DNA of 64,000 bases, taken from Ruminococcus sp. (GTDB lineage Bacteria; Bacillota; Clostridia; Oscillospirales; Ruminococcaceae). Location of the stretch: positions 79,519 to 143,518 of the forward strand of contig JAETQO010000001.1 in assembly GCA_021770655.1 (NCBI GenBank). The letters run 5' to 3'. The notes below the pieces were generated by a model. That model searched no databases and had not been told where the DNA came from. It saw only the letters and a list, made by a program, of their open reading frames with translations. A program made the position numbers and the translations under genes. How positions within the stretch are numbered: position 1 is the first letter of the stretch; each line of letters opens with the position of its first letter. Below, piece after piece: positions 44,648 to 52,903 of this stretch.

Positions 44648-45316
44648 ATGGATAATTGTGTAAAGGAAGTCATTAAAAAGAGATTGGAAAAAACCGCAGA
44701 GGCTCTCCGAAGAAACAATATGGAAGCTTATGTGACGGAGAACAGCGCGGAGGCTGTCGAAAAGGTCAGGGAACTTCTTCATAAGGGCGACAGCATTTCC
44801 TGCGGCGGAACGGTCACTCTTGAAGAATGCGGAGTAAAGGAACTTATGAGAAGCGGCGATTATGATTTTATCGATCGTTCAAAAGCGCAGACTCCGGAAG
44901 AAGCAGAGGAGGTTTACCGCCGTACATTCTGCTGTGATACATTCCTTACTTCCGCAAATGCAGTTACGGAATGCGGAGAGATCTATAACGTTGACGGAAA
45001 TTCCAACAGAGTTGCGGCTATCGCATACGGACCTAAGAATGTTATATTTGTCGTTGGCTATAATAAAATAGTGCCTACTATTGCCGACGCTGTGACAAGA
45101 GTAAAGAAAGTATGCGCGCCTGCAAACGGAGCAAGACTCGGTACAGGAACTCCATGTGAAAAAACAGGGGAGTGTATATCCTGCAAAACAGGAGGAGATG
45201 TGGCAAAGGGCTGCCTGTCGGAAAGAAGAATGTGCTGTAACTATCTCGTGTCCGCATATCAGAGACATAAGAACAGATTCAAGGTAATTCTTGTGGCTGA
45301 GGAGTTAGGATATTAA
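44648..45316 (+). CDS. LUD-domain protein (LutC/YkgG-like)
   Basis: 222-aa protein of the lactate utilisation domain family (PF02589). Recognisable parts: GDSISCGGTVTLEECGV, TSANAVTECGEIYNVDGNSNRVAA and GYNKIVPTIADAVTRVK. The C-terminal third is Cys-rich (C..C..CISC..C..CC), suggesting a bound metal or FeS cluster. Unlike classical lut operons, no LutA or LutB gene is next to it, so lactate oxidation is not supported here; stand-alone homologues are common in Clostridia and unassigned. AGGAGGT precedes the ATG. Confidence 0.87.
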   Translation: MDNCVKEVIKKRLEKTAEALRRNNMEAYVTENSAEAVEKVRELLHKGDSISCGGTVTLEECGVKELMRSGDYDFIDRSKAQTPEEAEEVYRRTFCCDTFLTSANAVTECGEIYNVDGNSNRVAAIAYGPKNVIFVVGYNKIVPTIADAVTRVKKVCAPANGARLGTGTPCEKTGECISCKTGGDVAKGCLSERRMCCNYLVSAYQRHKNRFKVILVAEELGY

Positions 45317-45400
45317 GTGTAACGTTATAAAGCTTTACGGATAATATTTTGCCGAATGGTGTCAAGCTGATTGGCTTTTCAATGAAAGCGGGAGAAAATT

Positions 45401-45979
45401 ATGAATTCATTAAAATTTCTGGGATATATATTCGCAAGAATCGGGCTGATGATAATTCTGGCGGTATTCGGAGCGTTTACGGGAGTAATATTGTTCCCGT
45501 CCATTGTTACATTATTGCCGTCGTCGATGATGAGCGTAAAAACGTTCATGATAAACCCTAACGTCGAGTCGGCTATCGCATTTATTATAATGACTGTATT
45601 TTTCCTGAGGATATTCTATGACGACGGAAAGCGTCACGCCGCATATGAAAGCTGGAGCAGTGTAAGCATCACGATAGTTTATCTTCTTATGCTGGTTGTG
45701 TATTTTATTCCTGTAATATTCAGGGATTCTTTCAGTGCCGAGGGTAAAGGCGACGTGTTTTATCTGATTTATTATTACCCCTGTCATTGGCTCAGCGAAG
45801 GATTGGGACTTGATTATATGATAGGCGTGCTTGTCGGCATGGGCGCGTTGCTTGCAATGTCCTATGCTGTTTATCTGCTTGCGTTCAGAATTTATGTTCA
45901 TAAGCATCCCGTTATTCTCAAAAGCATAACAGTTCCTATCGTTGCGGAGGACGAGGAAAATTCAGGGGAAACATCATAA
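45401..45979 (+). CDS. Uncharacterised four-helix membrane protein
   Basis: 192 aa with hydrophobic segments at about 8-38, 55-70, 88-108 and 138-160, and an acidic C-terminal tail (EDEENSGETS). I do not recognise a family. CGGGAG is placed before the ATG. It lies 84 bp after the LUD gene and may share its transcript; the pilus promoter begins downstream. Confidence 0.7.
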   Translation: MNSLKFLGYIFARIGLMIILAVFGAFTGVILFPSIVTLLPSSMMSVKTFMINPNVESAIAFIIMTVFFLRIFYDDGKRHAAYESWSSVSITIVYLLMLVVYFIPVIFRDSFSAEGKGDVFYLIYYYPCHWLSEGLGLDYMIGVLVGMGALLAMSYAVYLLAFRIYVHKHPVILKSITVPIVAEDEENSGETS

Positions 45980-46163
45980 TTCTGAATTTTTTTGCTTGTT
46001 TTTTATTAGGTTCAGGTAATATTTTGCTATAAAAAGTCTGTGAAAGCAGCAAAAATATTAATTTTCTTACAAATAGTTATAAGAATTATTATATTTGTAC
46101 AAAATCGATAAAAATAAAGTAATTATTTTGTGAATAAAATTTTTAAAAAACGCACTTAATGAC

Positions 46164-46192
46164 TTGCTAAAAGTTGAAAATAATGTTATAAT
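46164..46192 (+). promoter_or_regulatory. Promoter of the type IV pilus operon
   Basis: TTGCTA (46164-46169), 17-bp spacer, TATAAT (46187-46192), in a very AT-rich 185-bp gap that holds nothing else I can identify. Confidence 0.65.
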
Positions 46193-46264
46193 TATAAAAA
46201 TACGTTTTGTGTGAATTAGGTGAAAACACAGAATGTACAAATAAGTGGAGGTGTATCTACATAT

Positions 46265-47458
46265 ATGAAGAAATATTCCTATGTTGCTAAGGATACCTCA
46301 GGAAAGACCATAAAGGGTATCTATGAGGCGGAGGATGCACAGGAAGTACTGGACAAGATCCACGAGCAGGGTTTGTTCTGTATAAGCTACAGCGAAGCGC
46401 TTGGTACGACCAAACAGTCGTCACATAAGTTTAATACCAAAGAGCTGGCTTTTTGCTGCAGACAGCTTGCCGCAATGATGACTTCCGGTCTTACGATTGT
46501 AAAAGCGCTGGATATTCTTTACAAAGAAGAGGAAAATAAGGGCGCGAAAGAAGTGTGGCGCGGCGTTTACGACGATGTTCAGAGAGGACAGAGCTTTACT
46601 GAGGCGCTCGATACCAGAAGAGGATGTTTTCCGGACTTCTTAATCTCAATGGTCGATGCCGGTGAGACTTCAGGTACTCTGGATATGACGATGCAGAGAC
46701 TGAGCGATTACTACGCTAACTCCAATAAGCTTAACAATAAGGTAAAGAGTGCGATGACCTATCCTATAATCCTCGGAATTTTATGTATCGTCATGGTAAT
46801 AGGTATGTTTACTTTCATCATGCCTATCTTCTCAAACCTTATGAGTGAGGATCAGATGCCGGCACTGTCAAGGGCTTTGTTCCATTTCAGCGACTTCTTT
46901 AAAGCTAAATGGTACATAATTCTTATTGTTGTGGTTGCGCTCGTATTTGGTTGGATTTATGCGTTGAAGGTTCCGTCTATCAGACTCAAGTACGATTTTG
47001 TAAAGGTAAAAATGCCTGTTGCCGGAAAGCTTATAGTAAAGATCTATGAGGGTCGTTTTGCAAGAACTCTTTCGTCTCTTTATTCAAGCGGTATTCCGAT
47101 GGTTGAGTGTCTCGAGCGTTCTTCAAGGATTCTCGGAAACTCATATGTAGATAAAATGTTCATCCAGGTTGTTGACGAGGTTAAGCAAGGTGCTCCGTTG
47201 TCTGTATCTCTTGCAAAGACTGAGCTGTTCGAGGGAATGTTCACCTCGATTATCTATGTCGGTGAAGAGTCCGGTGCGCTTGATGATATCCTTGAAAAGA
47301 CTGCCGATTACTACGAGGAAGAAGCGGATGCGGCTGTAACAAGACTTGTTGGTCTTATGGAACCTCTGCTTATCATCGTAATGGGTATTGCGATCGGTCT
47401 CTGCCTTGCAGGTATCTACCCAATGATCTACGGCAGTTTGTCAGGTCTGGAAGAATAA
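46265..47458 (+). CDS. pilC: Type IV pilus inner-membrane platform protein (PilC/GspF)
   Basis: 397-aa T2SF-family platform on which the pilin fibre is assembled. Two T2SF repeats: the first with FCCRQLAAMMTSGLTIVKAL and FLISMVDAGETSGTLD, the second with FARTLSSLYSSGIPMVECLE and FTSIIYVGEESGALDDILEK. Membrane helices lie between and at the C-terminus (LIIVMGIAIGLCLAGIYPMI). The ATG at 46265 follows GGAGGTG at a slightly long distance; an upstream GTG (46220) lacks a site. First gene of the pilus cluster. Confidence 0.93.
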   Translation: MKKYSYVAKDTSGKTIKGIYEAEDAQEVLDKIHEQGLFCISYSEALGTTKQSSHKFNTKELAFCCRQLAAMMTSGLTIVKALDILYKEEENKGAKEVWRGVYDDVQRGQSFTEALDTRRGCFPDFLISMVDAGETSGTLDMTMQRLSDYYANSNKLNNKVKSAMTYPIILGILCIVMVIGMFTFIMPIFSNLMSEDQMPALSRALFHFSDFFKAKWYIILIVVVALVFGWIYALKVPSIRLKYDFVKVKMPVAGKLIVKIYEGRFARTLSSLYSSGIPMVECLERSSRILGNSYVDKMFIQVVDEVKQGAPLSVSLAKTELFEGMFTSIIYVGEESGALDDILEKTADYYEEEADAAVTRLVGLMEPLLIIVMGIAIGLCLAGIYPMIYGSLSGLEE

Positions 47459-47493
47459 TTTATACATTATATTATTATATTCGGAAATTCTGT

Positions 47494-47529
47494 ATCCGCT
47501 CCCGGCACTTCGGCGTCGGGAAAACGGAT
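47494..47529 (+). terminator. Intercistronic hairpin pilC / pilM-N
   Basis: ATCCG..CCCG pairs with CGGG..CGGAT around a TTCG-containing loop. There is no T-run, so it is more likely an mRNA processing or stability element than a full terminator. Confidence 0.5.
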
Positions 47530-47565
47530 ATGTGTTTGAAAATAATTTAAGAGGTGAAGGAATAA

Positions 47566-49044
47566 ATGCTATCATTTGATATTTCTGATAGACAAATTAA
47601 CATTGTTAAAGGCGACAACTCCGCCAACAAGATCAGAATCGAAAGATCTTTGGAAGTAGCCGTTCCCGAGGATATGATCCTCAACGGCGAGGTAATTAAC
47701 CTTTCCGGTCTTGCTGATCTGCTCATGACAAACATCAAGGCCGAGGATATGCTTGATAAGGACGCTATCGTAACGTTTTCTTCAAGCAATATCGTATTCA
47801 AGGAACTGGTAGTTCCTAAGGCTAAGGGCAGTGAGTTCCTCCTTATGGTACAGAACCATATGAGCCAGGAAATGGGTATTACCGATGAGTATTCAATTTC
47901 ATATACTGTAGTAGGAGAAGCCGGAGAAGACAATCCGGGAGCGGTTAAAGTTCTTGCAACCGCTTGTCCAAGTTCTATCGTTGAAAGCTACAGAAAGCTT
48001 TTCAATATTATGAATATGAACCTCAGATCCGTTAATATCGGATGTAACTCTATTGCCAGAATCGTACTTGCAGATAAGTCCAATATGGAAAAAATGCCGC
48101 TTCTGGTTTGCCAGATCGATAAAAACTTCCTCGGTCTTACTCTTTTTGAGAACGGACAGATGGCGTTTGCCAGATATGTACCGATCTCCGAGGAGGATTA
48201 CGAAAGCGATGATTATATTACCGAGGCTCTTAACGAGAATATCTTCAGAATGGAGCAGTTCAATAAGGCAAGAGGCGGTTCAGGTCTTGAGAATGTAATT
48301 CTTTACGGTTTTATCGAGGACTATATCAAGTTGGTTGACGCTCTTGACGGTTTGGACATCAAAGCTTCCGTACTGGGTGTTCCTGCTCAGATCACAGGTT
48401 TTGAGAACTTTGAGTTCACAGTTTTCGCTAACGCTATCGGCGCTCTTTATAAGAGAAACAAATCTACTGAGAGGATCAACCTTCTTGAGGTTGATCAGTC
48501 TACAGGCAAGGGCAGCAGCGCCGGCGTAGGTTCTCTGCTTGTTACCGGCGGTGTGTTTGTAGCAGCGGCAGCGATAATTATTGCAGCGGCAACGCTTATA
48601 GTAAATCTGAGAAAGAACTCGATTGAAAAGGATATTGATAAAACAAACGAGAAAATTGCGGTCTGCAACGAAAAAATTAAAGAGAATCAGGTGCTTCATA
48701 ATAAAAAACAGATCATGGTTGAGTATTCCAAATATGTAAACGACGCTAACACCTCATTGGAATCTCTCCCGGTAGTGTCAAGCTCTTTGCTTAACAGTAT
48801 TGACGATGCGCTTGGAAATTTTGAATATGAGGGATTTGCATTCGATCTTGACGCCGGAACCGTTACGCTTTCAAATGTAACTCTTGGCGAGCAGGCAGAT
48901 GTAACAAAGGCAATTGAATCACTTGTAAATACCGGTCTGTTCCAGGAAGAGGTAGGATATACCGGTTATACGATCAACACAGAGGAAAGTTCTGCTGTTG
49001 TTCTCGATTCTTTGGTACTTTATCTGAAAGGCGCAGGTGAATAA
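47566..49044 (+). CDS. PilM-PilN fusion protein of the pilus assembly complex
   Basis: 492 aa. Residues about 1-295 are a PilM-type actin-like domain (opening MLSFDISDRQINIVKG; SVNIGCNSIARIVLAD; a cytoplasmic ATP-binding partner). About 300-320 resembles the PilN N-terminal motif that grips PilM (RINLLEVDQ). Then comes a membrane helix (about 324-348), a coiled coil (about 349-385) and a PilN-like outer alpha/beta domain. In most bacteria PilM and PilN are separate; here one chain spans the membrane. The gene is 3 bp before pilO. Confidence 0.82.
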   Translation: MLSFDISDRQINIVKGDNSANKIRIERSLEVAVPEDMILNGEVINLSGLADLLMTNIKAEDMLDKDAIVTFSSSNIVFKELVVPKAKGSEFLLMVQNHMSQEMGITDEYSISYTVVGEAGEDNPGAVKVLATACPSSIVESYRKLFNIMNMNLRSVNIGCNSIARIVLADKSNMEKMPLLVCQIDKNFLGLTLFENGQMAFARYVPISEEDYESDDYITEALNENIFRMEQFNKARGGSGLENVILYGFIEDYIKLVDALDGLDIKASVLGVPAQITGFENFEFTVFANAIGALYKRNKSTERINLLEVDQSTGKGSSAGVGSLLVTGGVFVAAAAIIIAAATLIVNLRKNSIEKDIDKTNEKIAVCNEKIKENQVLHNKKQIMVEYSKYVNDANTSLESLPVVSSSLLNSIDDALGNFEYEGFAFDLDAGTVTLSNVTLGEQADVTKAIESLVNTGLFQEEVGYTGYTINTEESSAVVLDSLVLYLKGAGE

Positions 49045-49046
49045 TT

Positions 49047-49775
49047 ATGAAGTTAAATTATCGTGATAAAATGATTTTGATTGTAGTATTTGTAATACTC
49101 GTTCTTGTTGCAGGCTTTATACTTTTTGTTAAGCCGGCGATTGATGATTGCAGCCAGGCAAGCGATGACCTTGAAGCTGCAAAGGTTCAGCTCAGCGAGC
49201 TTGAGGACCAGATAGATAAGGATAAAAACCTTGGTGCGGAGATCATGGAACTTTATAAAAGCACTTCTCAGGTTTCTGCAAACTTTTACGACTATCAGAC
49301 CAGCTACAGAGCTACAGATAAGCTTCGCGAGCTGTTTGATGCTAAAGAAGTAAAAATTGACAACACAAGCATGTCTATCTCTGCGTACGGAAGTACTGTT
49401 CTTCAACCATATGCATATAAAACAACTATTGTGTTTACTGAGTTTGATAATAAGGTTGACCAGTATAACGATGAGGGCAAGGATTCTACTGCTGATTCCG
49501 CAGCAGCCGCAAGCACTGATGCAAATGCAGCAGCTGCCGCAGATCCGAATGCAACAGTAACCGCCCAGACAATTGGCTGCTACACTATTGATGTATCATT
49601 TAATAGCTCTCTCGACGGCTTCAAGACCTTCACAGAGAATCTTACTACTAATACTGAAAAGAGTATGGTAATCAAGTCGGTTTCTATCACCGATGTAAAC
49701 GCTGATGAGATCGAGGGTACGATGACTCTTCAGATGATGGTAATGAAGAAGCTCAATGAGCCCGACGTTGCTTAG
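49047..49775 (+). CDS. PilO-like pilus assembly protein
   Basis: 242 aa with the PilO layout: short cytoplasmic N-terminus, membrane helix (about 9-29), coiled coil (about 33-65) and an outer ferredoxin-like domain. An Ala/Asp/Ser low-complexity insert (about 150-175) splits the outer domain, with a second conserved-looking half after it (CYTIDVSFNSSLDGFKTF). It would pair with the PilN part of the upstream fusion. Start only 2 bases after the previous stop. Confidence 0.78.
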   Translation: MKLNYRDKMILIVVFVILVLVAGFILFVKPAIDDCSQASDDLEAAKVQLSELEDQIDKDKNLGAEIMELYKSTSQVSANFYDYQTSYRATDKLRELFDAKEVKIDNTSMSISAYGSTVLQPYAYKTTIVFTEFDNKVDQYNDEGKDSTADSAAAASTDANAAAAADPNATVTAQTIGCYTIDVSFNSSLDGFKTFTENLTTNTEKSMVIKSVSITDVNADEIEGTMTLQMMVMKKLNEPDVA

Positions 49776-49790
49776 TTAGTTAAAAACTAT

Positions 49791-49823
49791 TTGGTAGGAA
49801 AAGGGACGTCCCTTTCCTGCCAA
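49791..49823 (+). terminator. Hairpin between pilO and the pilin genes
   Basis: TTGGTAGGAAAAGGGAC (49791-49807) folds onto GTCCCTTTCCTGCCAA (49808-49823), with one bulge and almost no loop. No T-run follows. It may separate mRNA levels of the assembly genes from the pilin genes. Confidence 0.55.
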
Positions 49824-49894
49824 TTAGTGCTATATAATAATTAAATTATTTATATAAGTAATTGTTTTATAATGAGGAGGAAGGGTGGTAAATA

Positions 49895-52057
49895 ATGAAA
49901 ACTGCTTCAAAACACAATGCCAACCGTAAGGGTGCAGTATTGGTAACAGCGGTAGCAGTAATGATAATGCTATCAATACTTCTGACAGCTACAATTTCCT
50001 TTGTTGCTCAGAATAAGAAAACAACAAATGATAATTATAAAAGTCAACAGGCATATTTGACGGCTTCGTCTACGCTTGAAAGCTTTATTGCTCAGATTCA
50101 GACTGATACAGCCCCCACTTCGGATCCTGCCGGAAAGGCTGCTCAGCAAAAAGCTATTGATGATCTGAAAGCTTTGGCTAATGCAAACAGCGGTGCTGGT
50201 ACAACGACAAATGTATCATATAACGGAAATACCGATAACACGGATAATATGGGTACGACCACAATAAATGTTAAGTGGGACGGTGCAAGCACAAATGCTA
50301 TCGTAGTAACCTGCGAAACTACCTATTTAGGACAGACCGAGCAGGTTGCAGCGCATATTTCCACACAGGCAAACACAAAGCCAGCTGATTTCAACAATAC
50401 TATCGAGCTTACGGGCAGTGGAAATGTGTCATATGATAACCTTAACGTTATCGGTGATATGGCTGGTATTAATAATACTACCGGTAAGACCTACACTTTT
50501 GCAAACCAGACAAGTATATACGGAAGCTATCTGATGTACGGTTCTCTTGTTCCCGGTACAGGCGGAGCAAAAATGGTTCTTAAGCCAAGCCTTGTTGATA
50601 GTACAAAGGGTTCGACCATTACCATTTCTGAGAATTTCGACGGCGTTTGCAATATCACGTCTTCCATGGCGAAGAATACCGGATATAATTATATTAATAT
50701 CGGTCAGAAATTTTCAACAAAGATTAACTCCAGTGTCGGCGGAAGCGGTAAAGAAATCGATGTGTATTGCTGCGAAGCTAATATAGGCGGAAATACATAC
50801 ACTCAGTATGGCGATATGTATGTAAAAGCAGGAACAGGTGCTTATGTAGGCAATGCAACTTTTGATGCAGATAGTGTAACTATTAATGGTTCTCTCTATG
50901 TTGAGGGTGATCTTGTTGTTAATAAAAACATTACGGTTACCGGTGATGTAAAGGTAGGCGGAACTATTACAGGTAAGACTAAAATTTCGGCTACCGGAAC
51001 TATTGATGAAGGTACTGCTGTCAATATAAATAAGCCGGTAATTCCGTCAAACTCAGATGATTATATTTATTTCCCTGAAGATTTTCTTATGAGTACCGAC
51101 TCGAAGATCACTTCTATTTCAGACACATATAAATCTTTCTATAACGGTACCAATAACGATACTTTCCTTACTTACGCAGATTCCATTTGGGCTTCTAATA
51201 TACCGATAAACGAAACAATGGGCGGAGTTACTTACCACAGCGAGTATGCTTTCAAAATTACAGGAAGCTGTACAATGGCGAAAAGCGATTTCAGTGATTG
51301 CGGTAAAATGGGTCACGCTAAAAGAATTTTAATTGAAGTTAACGATACATCCAAAGATATTGTTATCAGACTTGAAAATAACTTAAATCTTGGTAGCGAG
51401 TATTCGCCTCAGATAATTGTAAGAAACAGATCTACTAGCGACACGGCAACAGGAGAGAAACACAAGTATAACTGTTATTTTGTATCCGATGCCGGTACTT
51501 CTATAAGCCTTAACGGACTTGGTCCGGATGGTAAGTCACAGCATTCCGGCGCTGCGATATGTAACTATTCGATAAACAACTTCAGAGTCTTTGATTATGA
51601 TACCTATGTTCGTATGTTTAACTCTACTGAATTGGCTAAATCATCCGGAGTTCTTGACACCGCAAATGTTAACAGTGGATTCTCTTTGAACTATACTGAT
51701 GTTGACGTTTCCGGATCATACAGACCGGGAAACAGTGGAATTATTTTCTTATTCACTGAAGGAACAACATTTAACGTAACCAATAATGCGTTTATTCAGG
51801 GCTGTATATATGCTCCGCAGGCAAAAGCGGCCATAGCTACATCAGGTATGACGCTTAATGTATGCGATTCAGTTGGTACTAAAATGACGGTCGATACTTG
51901 TGCTGTCGGTGTTGTAATTGCAAATGAATTTGGAAATGATAATACCGCATTCTATGTATTCCAGAAACCTTCAGCAACAACAATGCTTGCCGGTGCAAAG
52001 GGCAATCAAGCAGATAAGGTTGCCGGCTTTACTCTGGATCGTTACGACCATTACTAA
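49895..52057 (+). CDS. Large PilX/GspK-like minor pilin
   Basis: 720 aa. N-terminus RKG (Gly13) followed by AVLVTAVAVMIMLSILLTA is a type IV pilin-like cleavage and assembly helix, but without the usual Glu at +5, as in GspK/PilX minor pilins. After a helical stem comes a long beta-rich region with bactofilin-like repeats (GNVSYDNLNVIGDM; GSLYVEGDLVVNKNITVTGDVKVG segment) and a second beta domain (about 560-700) with FIQGCIYAPQAKAAI. Probably a tip-complex protein, possibly with a passenger domain for adhesion. AGGAGG precedes the ATG. It is followed by two more prepilins. Confidence 0.72.
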   Translation: MKTASKHNANRKGAVLVTAVAVMIMLSILLTATISFVAQNKKTTNDNYKSQQAYLTASSTLESFIAQIQTDTAPTSDPAGKAAQQKAIDDLKALANANSGAGTTTNVSYNGNTDNTDNMGTTTINVKWDGASTNAIVVTCETTYLGQTEQVAAHISTQANTKPADFNNTIELTGSGNVSYDNLNVIGDMAGINNTTGKTYTFANQTSIYGSYLMYGSLVPGTGGAKMVLKPSLVDSTKGSTITISENFDGVCNITSSMAKNTGYNYINIGQKFSTKINSSVGGSGKEIDVYCCEANIGGNTYTQYGDMYVKAGTGAYVGNATFDADSVTINGSLYVEGDLVVNKNITVTGDVKVGGTITGKTKISATGTIDEGTAVNINKPVIPSNSDDYIYFPEDFLMSTDSKITSISDTYKSFYNGTNNDTFLTYADSIWASNIPINETMGGVTYHSEYAFKITGSCTMAKSDFSDCGKMGHAKRILIEVNDTSKDIVIRLENNLNLGSEYSPQIIVRNRSTSDTATGEKHKYNCYFVSDAGTSISLNGLGPDGKSQHSGAAICNYSINNFRVFDYDTYVRMFNSTELAKSSGVLDTANVNSGFSLNYTDVDVSGSYRPGNSGIIFLFTEGTTFNVTNNAFIQGCIYAPQAKAAIATSGMTLNVCDSVGTKMTVDTCAVGVVIANEFGNDNTAFYVFQKPSATTMLAGAKGNQADKVAGFTLDRYDHY

Positions 52058-52075
52058 TCAGAGAGGAGCATACTT

Positions 52076-52888
52076 ATGAAATTAATTAAGCATAATAAAA
52101 AAGGTGTGACTCTCGTCGAAGTTATTATTGCAATGACATTAATGGGTATGATGGCAGGTATGCTGGTTACAATAGCCGTTCAGGCAAAAAACACTAATAG
52201 GGATAACTATATTCGTTCAAGAGAAATGAATACCCAGGCGGTTGATGCAGAGCAGTATAATAATAACAAGAATTATAATATGAATGAAATCAAGGTAAAT
52301 AAATATGTCGGCGCGGGTCAGGCAGACAATACATTTAATTTGGAGGCTGATTTTGGCAGCGGTGTTACTTGGAAGACTAAAGCATATGGTTTTAAGTCAA
52401 AACTTAATGAAATCGACAAGGACGCTGGCTATCAGATGAAATTCCTTCAGGCAAAGGACGTTAACGTTGCTCCTGATGCTTCCAAAGGTGTATACTGGGT
52501 AAAATTCTATAATGATTCCGGCGCAGAGCTTACTAATTTTGCTGAAACTCCTGCGGGTACAGGCGGAAGCTTCTTTGATGTAAATAAAAATGTATCGGGA
52601 AACAAAGTAATACTGTCTACAGGAATCGGCGATGTAAAACAGTTTGGCTTTATAGTCAGTGGTCCGGAGTATTTCGGCTTTACTGAAACGAATGACGCCG
52701 GCTTGTTTGATCCTTCACATACTGCCGGTTTGACGGATTATGTTGTTACCAATCTCGATCATTTCTGCGAAAAAGATGCTTTAGGCAATGCTACCGGCTT
52801 TGTAATTATTCACTATATAGGCGGTACAACTTATTATAATCAGGCTGAATATGACGCTTATATGGCAACGCCGACACCAACGCCATAA
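52076..52888 (+). CDS. Type IV prepilin with long C-terminal domain
   Basis: 270 aa. Classic prepilin start: HNKKG (cleavage after Gly10), then VTLVEVIIAMTLMG with Glu at +5 (Glu15), and an extended hydrophobic helix. The rest is a globular domain of no family that I recognise, ending ATPTPTP. AGGAGC lies before the ATG. It is too large for a usual major pilin, but no smaller prepilin is in the cluster. Confidence 0.85.
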   Translation: MKLIKHNKKGVTLVEVIIAMTLMGMMAGMLVTIAVQAKNTNRDNYIRSREMNTQAVDAEQYNNNKNYNMNEIKVNKYVGAGQADNTFNLEADFGSGVTWKTKAYGFKSKLNEIDKDAGYQMKFLQAKDVNVAPDASKGVYWVKFYNDSGAELTNFAETPAGTGGSFFDVNKNVSGNKVILSTGIGDVKQFGFIVSGPEYFGFTETNDAGLFDPSHTAGLTDYVVTNLDHFCEKDALGNATGFVIIHYIGGTTYYNQAEYDAYMATPTPTP

Positions 52889-52903
52889 TAAGGAGGGATT
52901 GTA

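Noticed and set aside
44648..45316. Lactate utilisation operon
   Set aside because: Only a LUD-domain protein is present; neighbours are recG and an unknown membrane protein, with no LutA/LutB or lactate permease.
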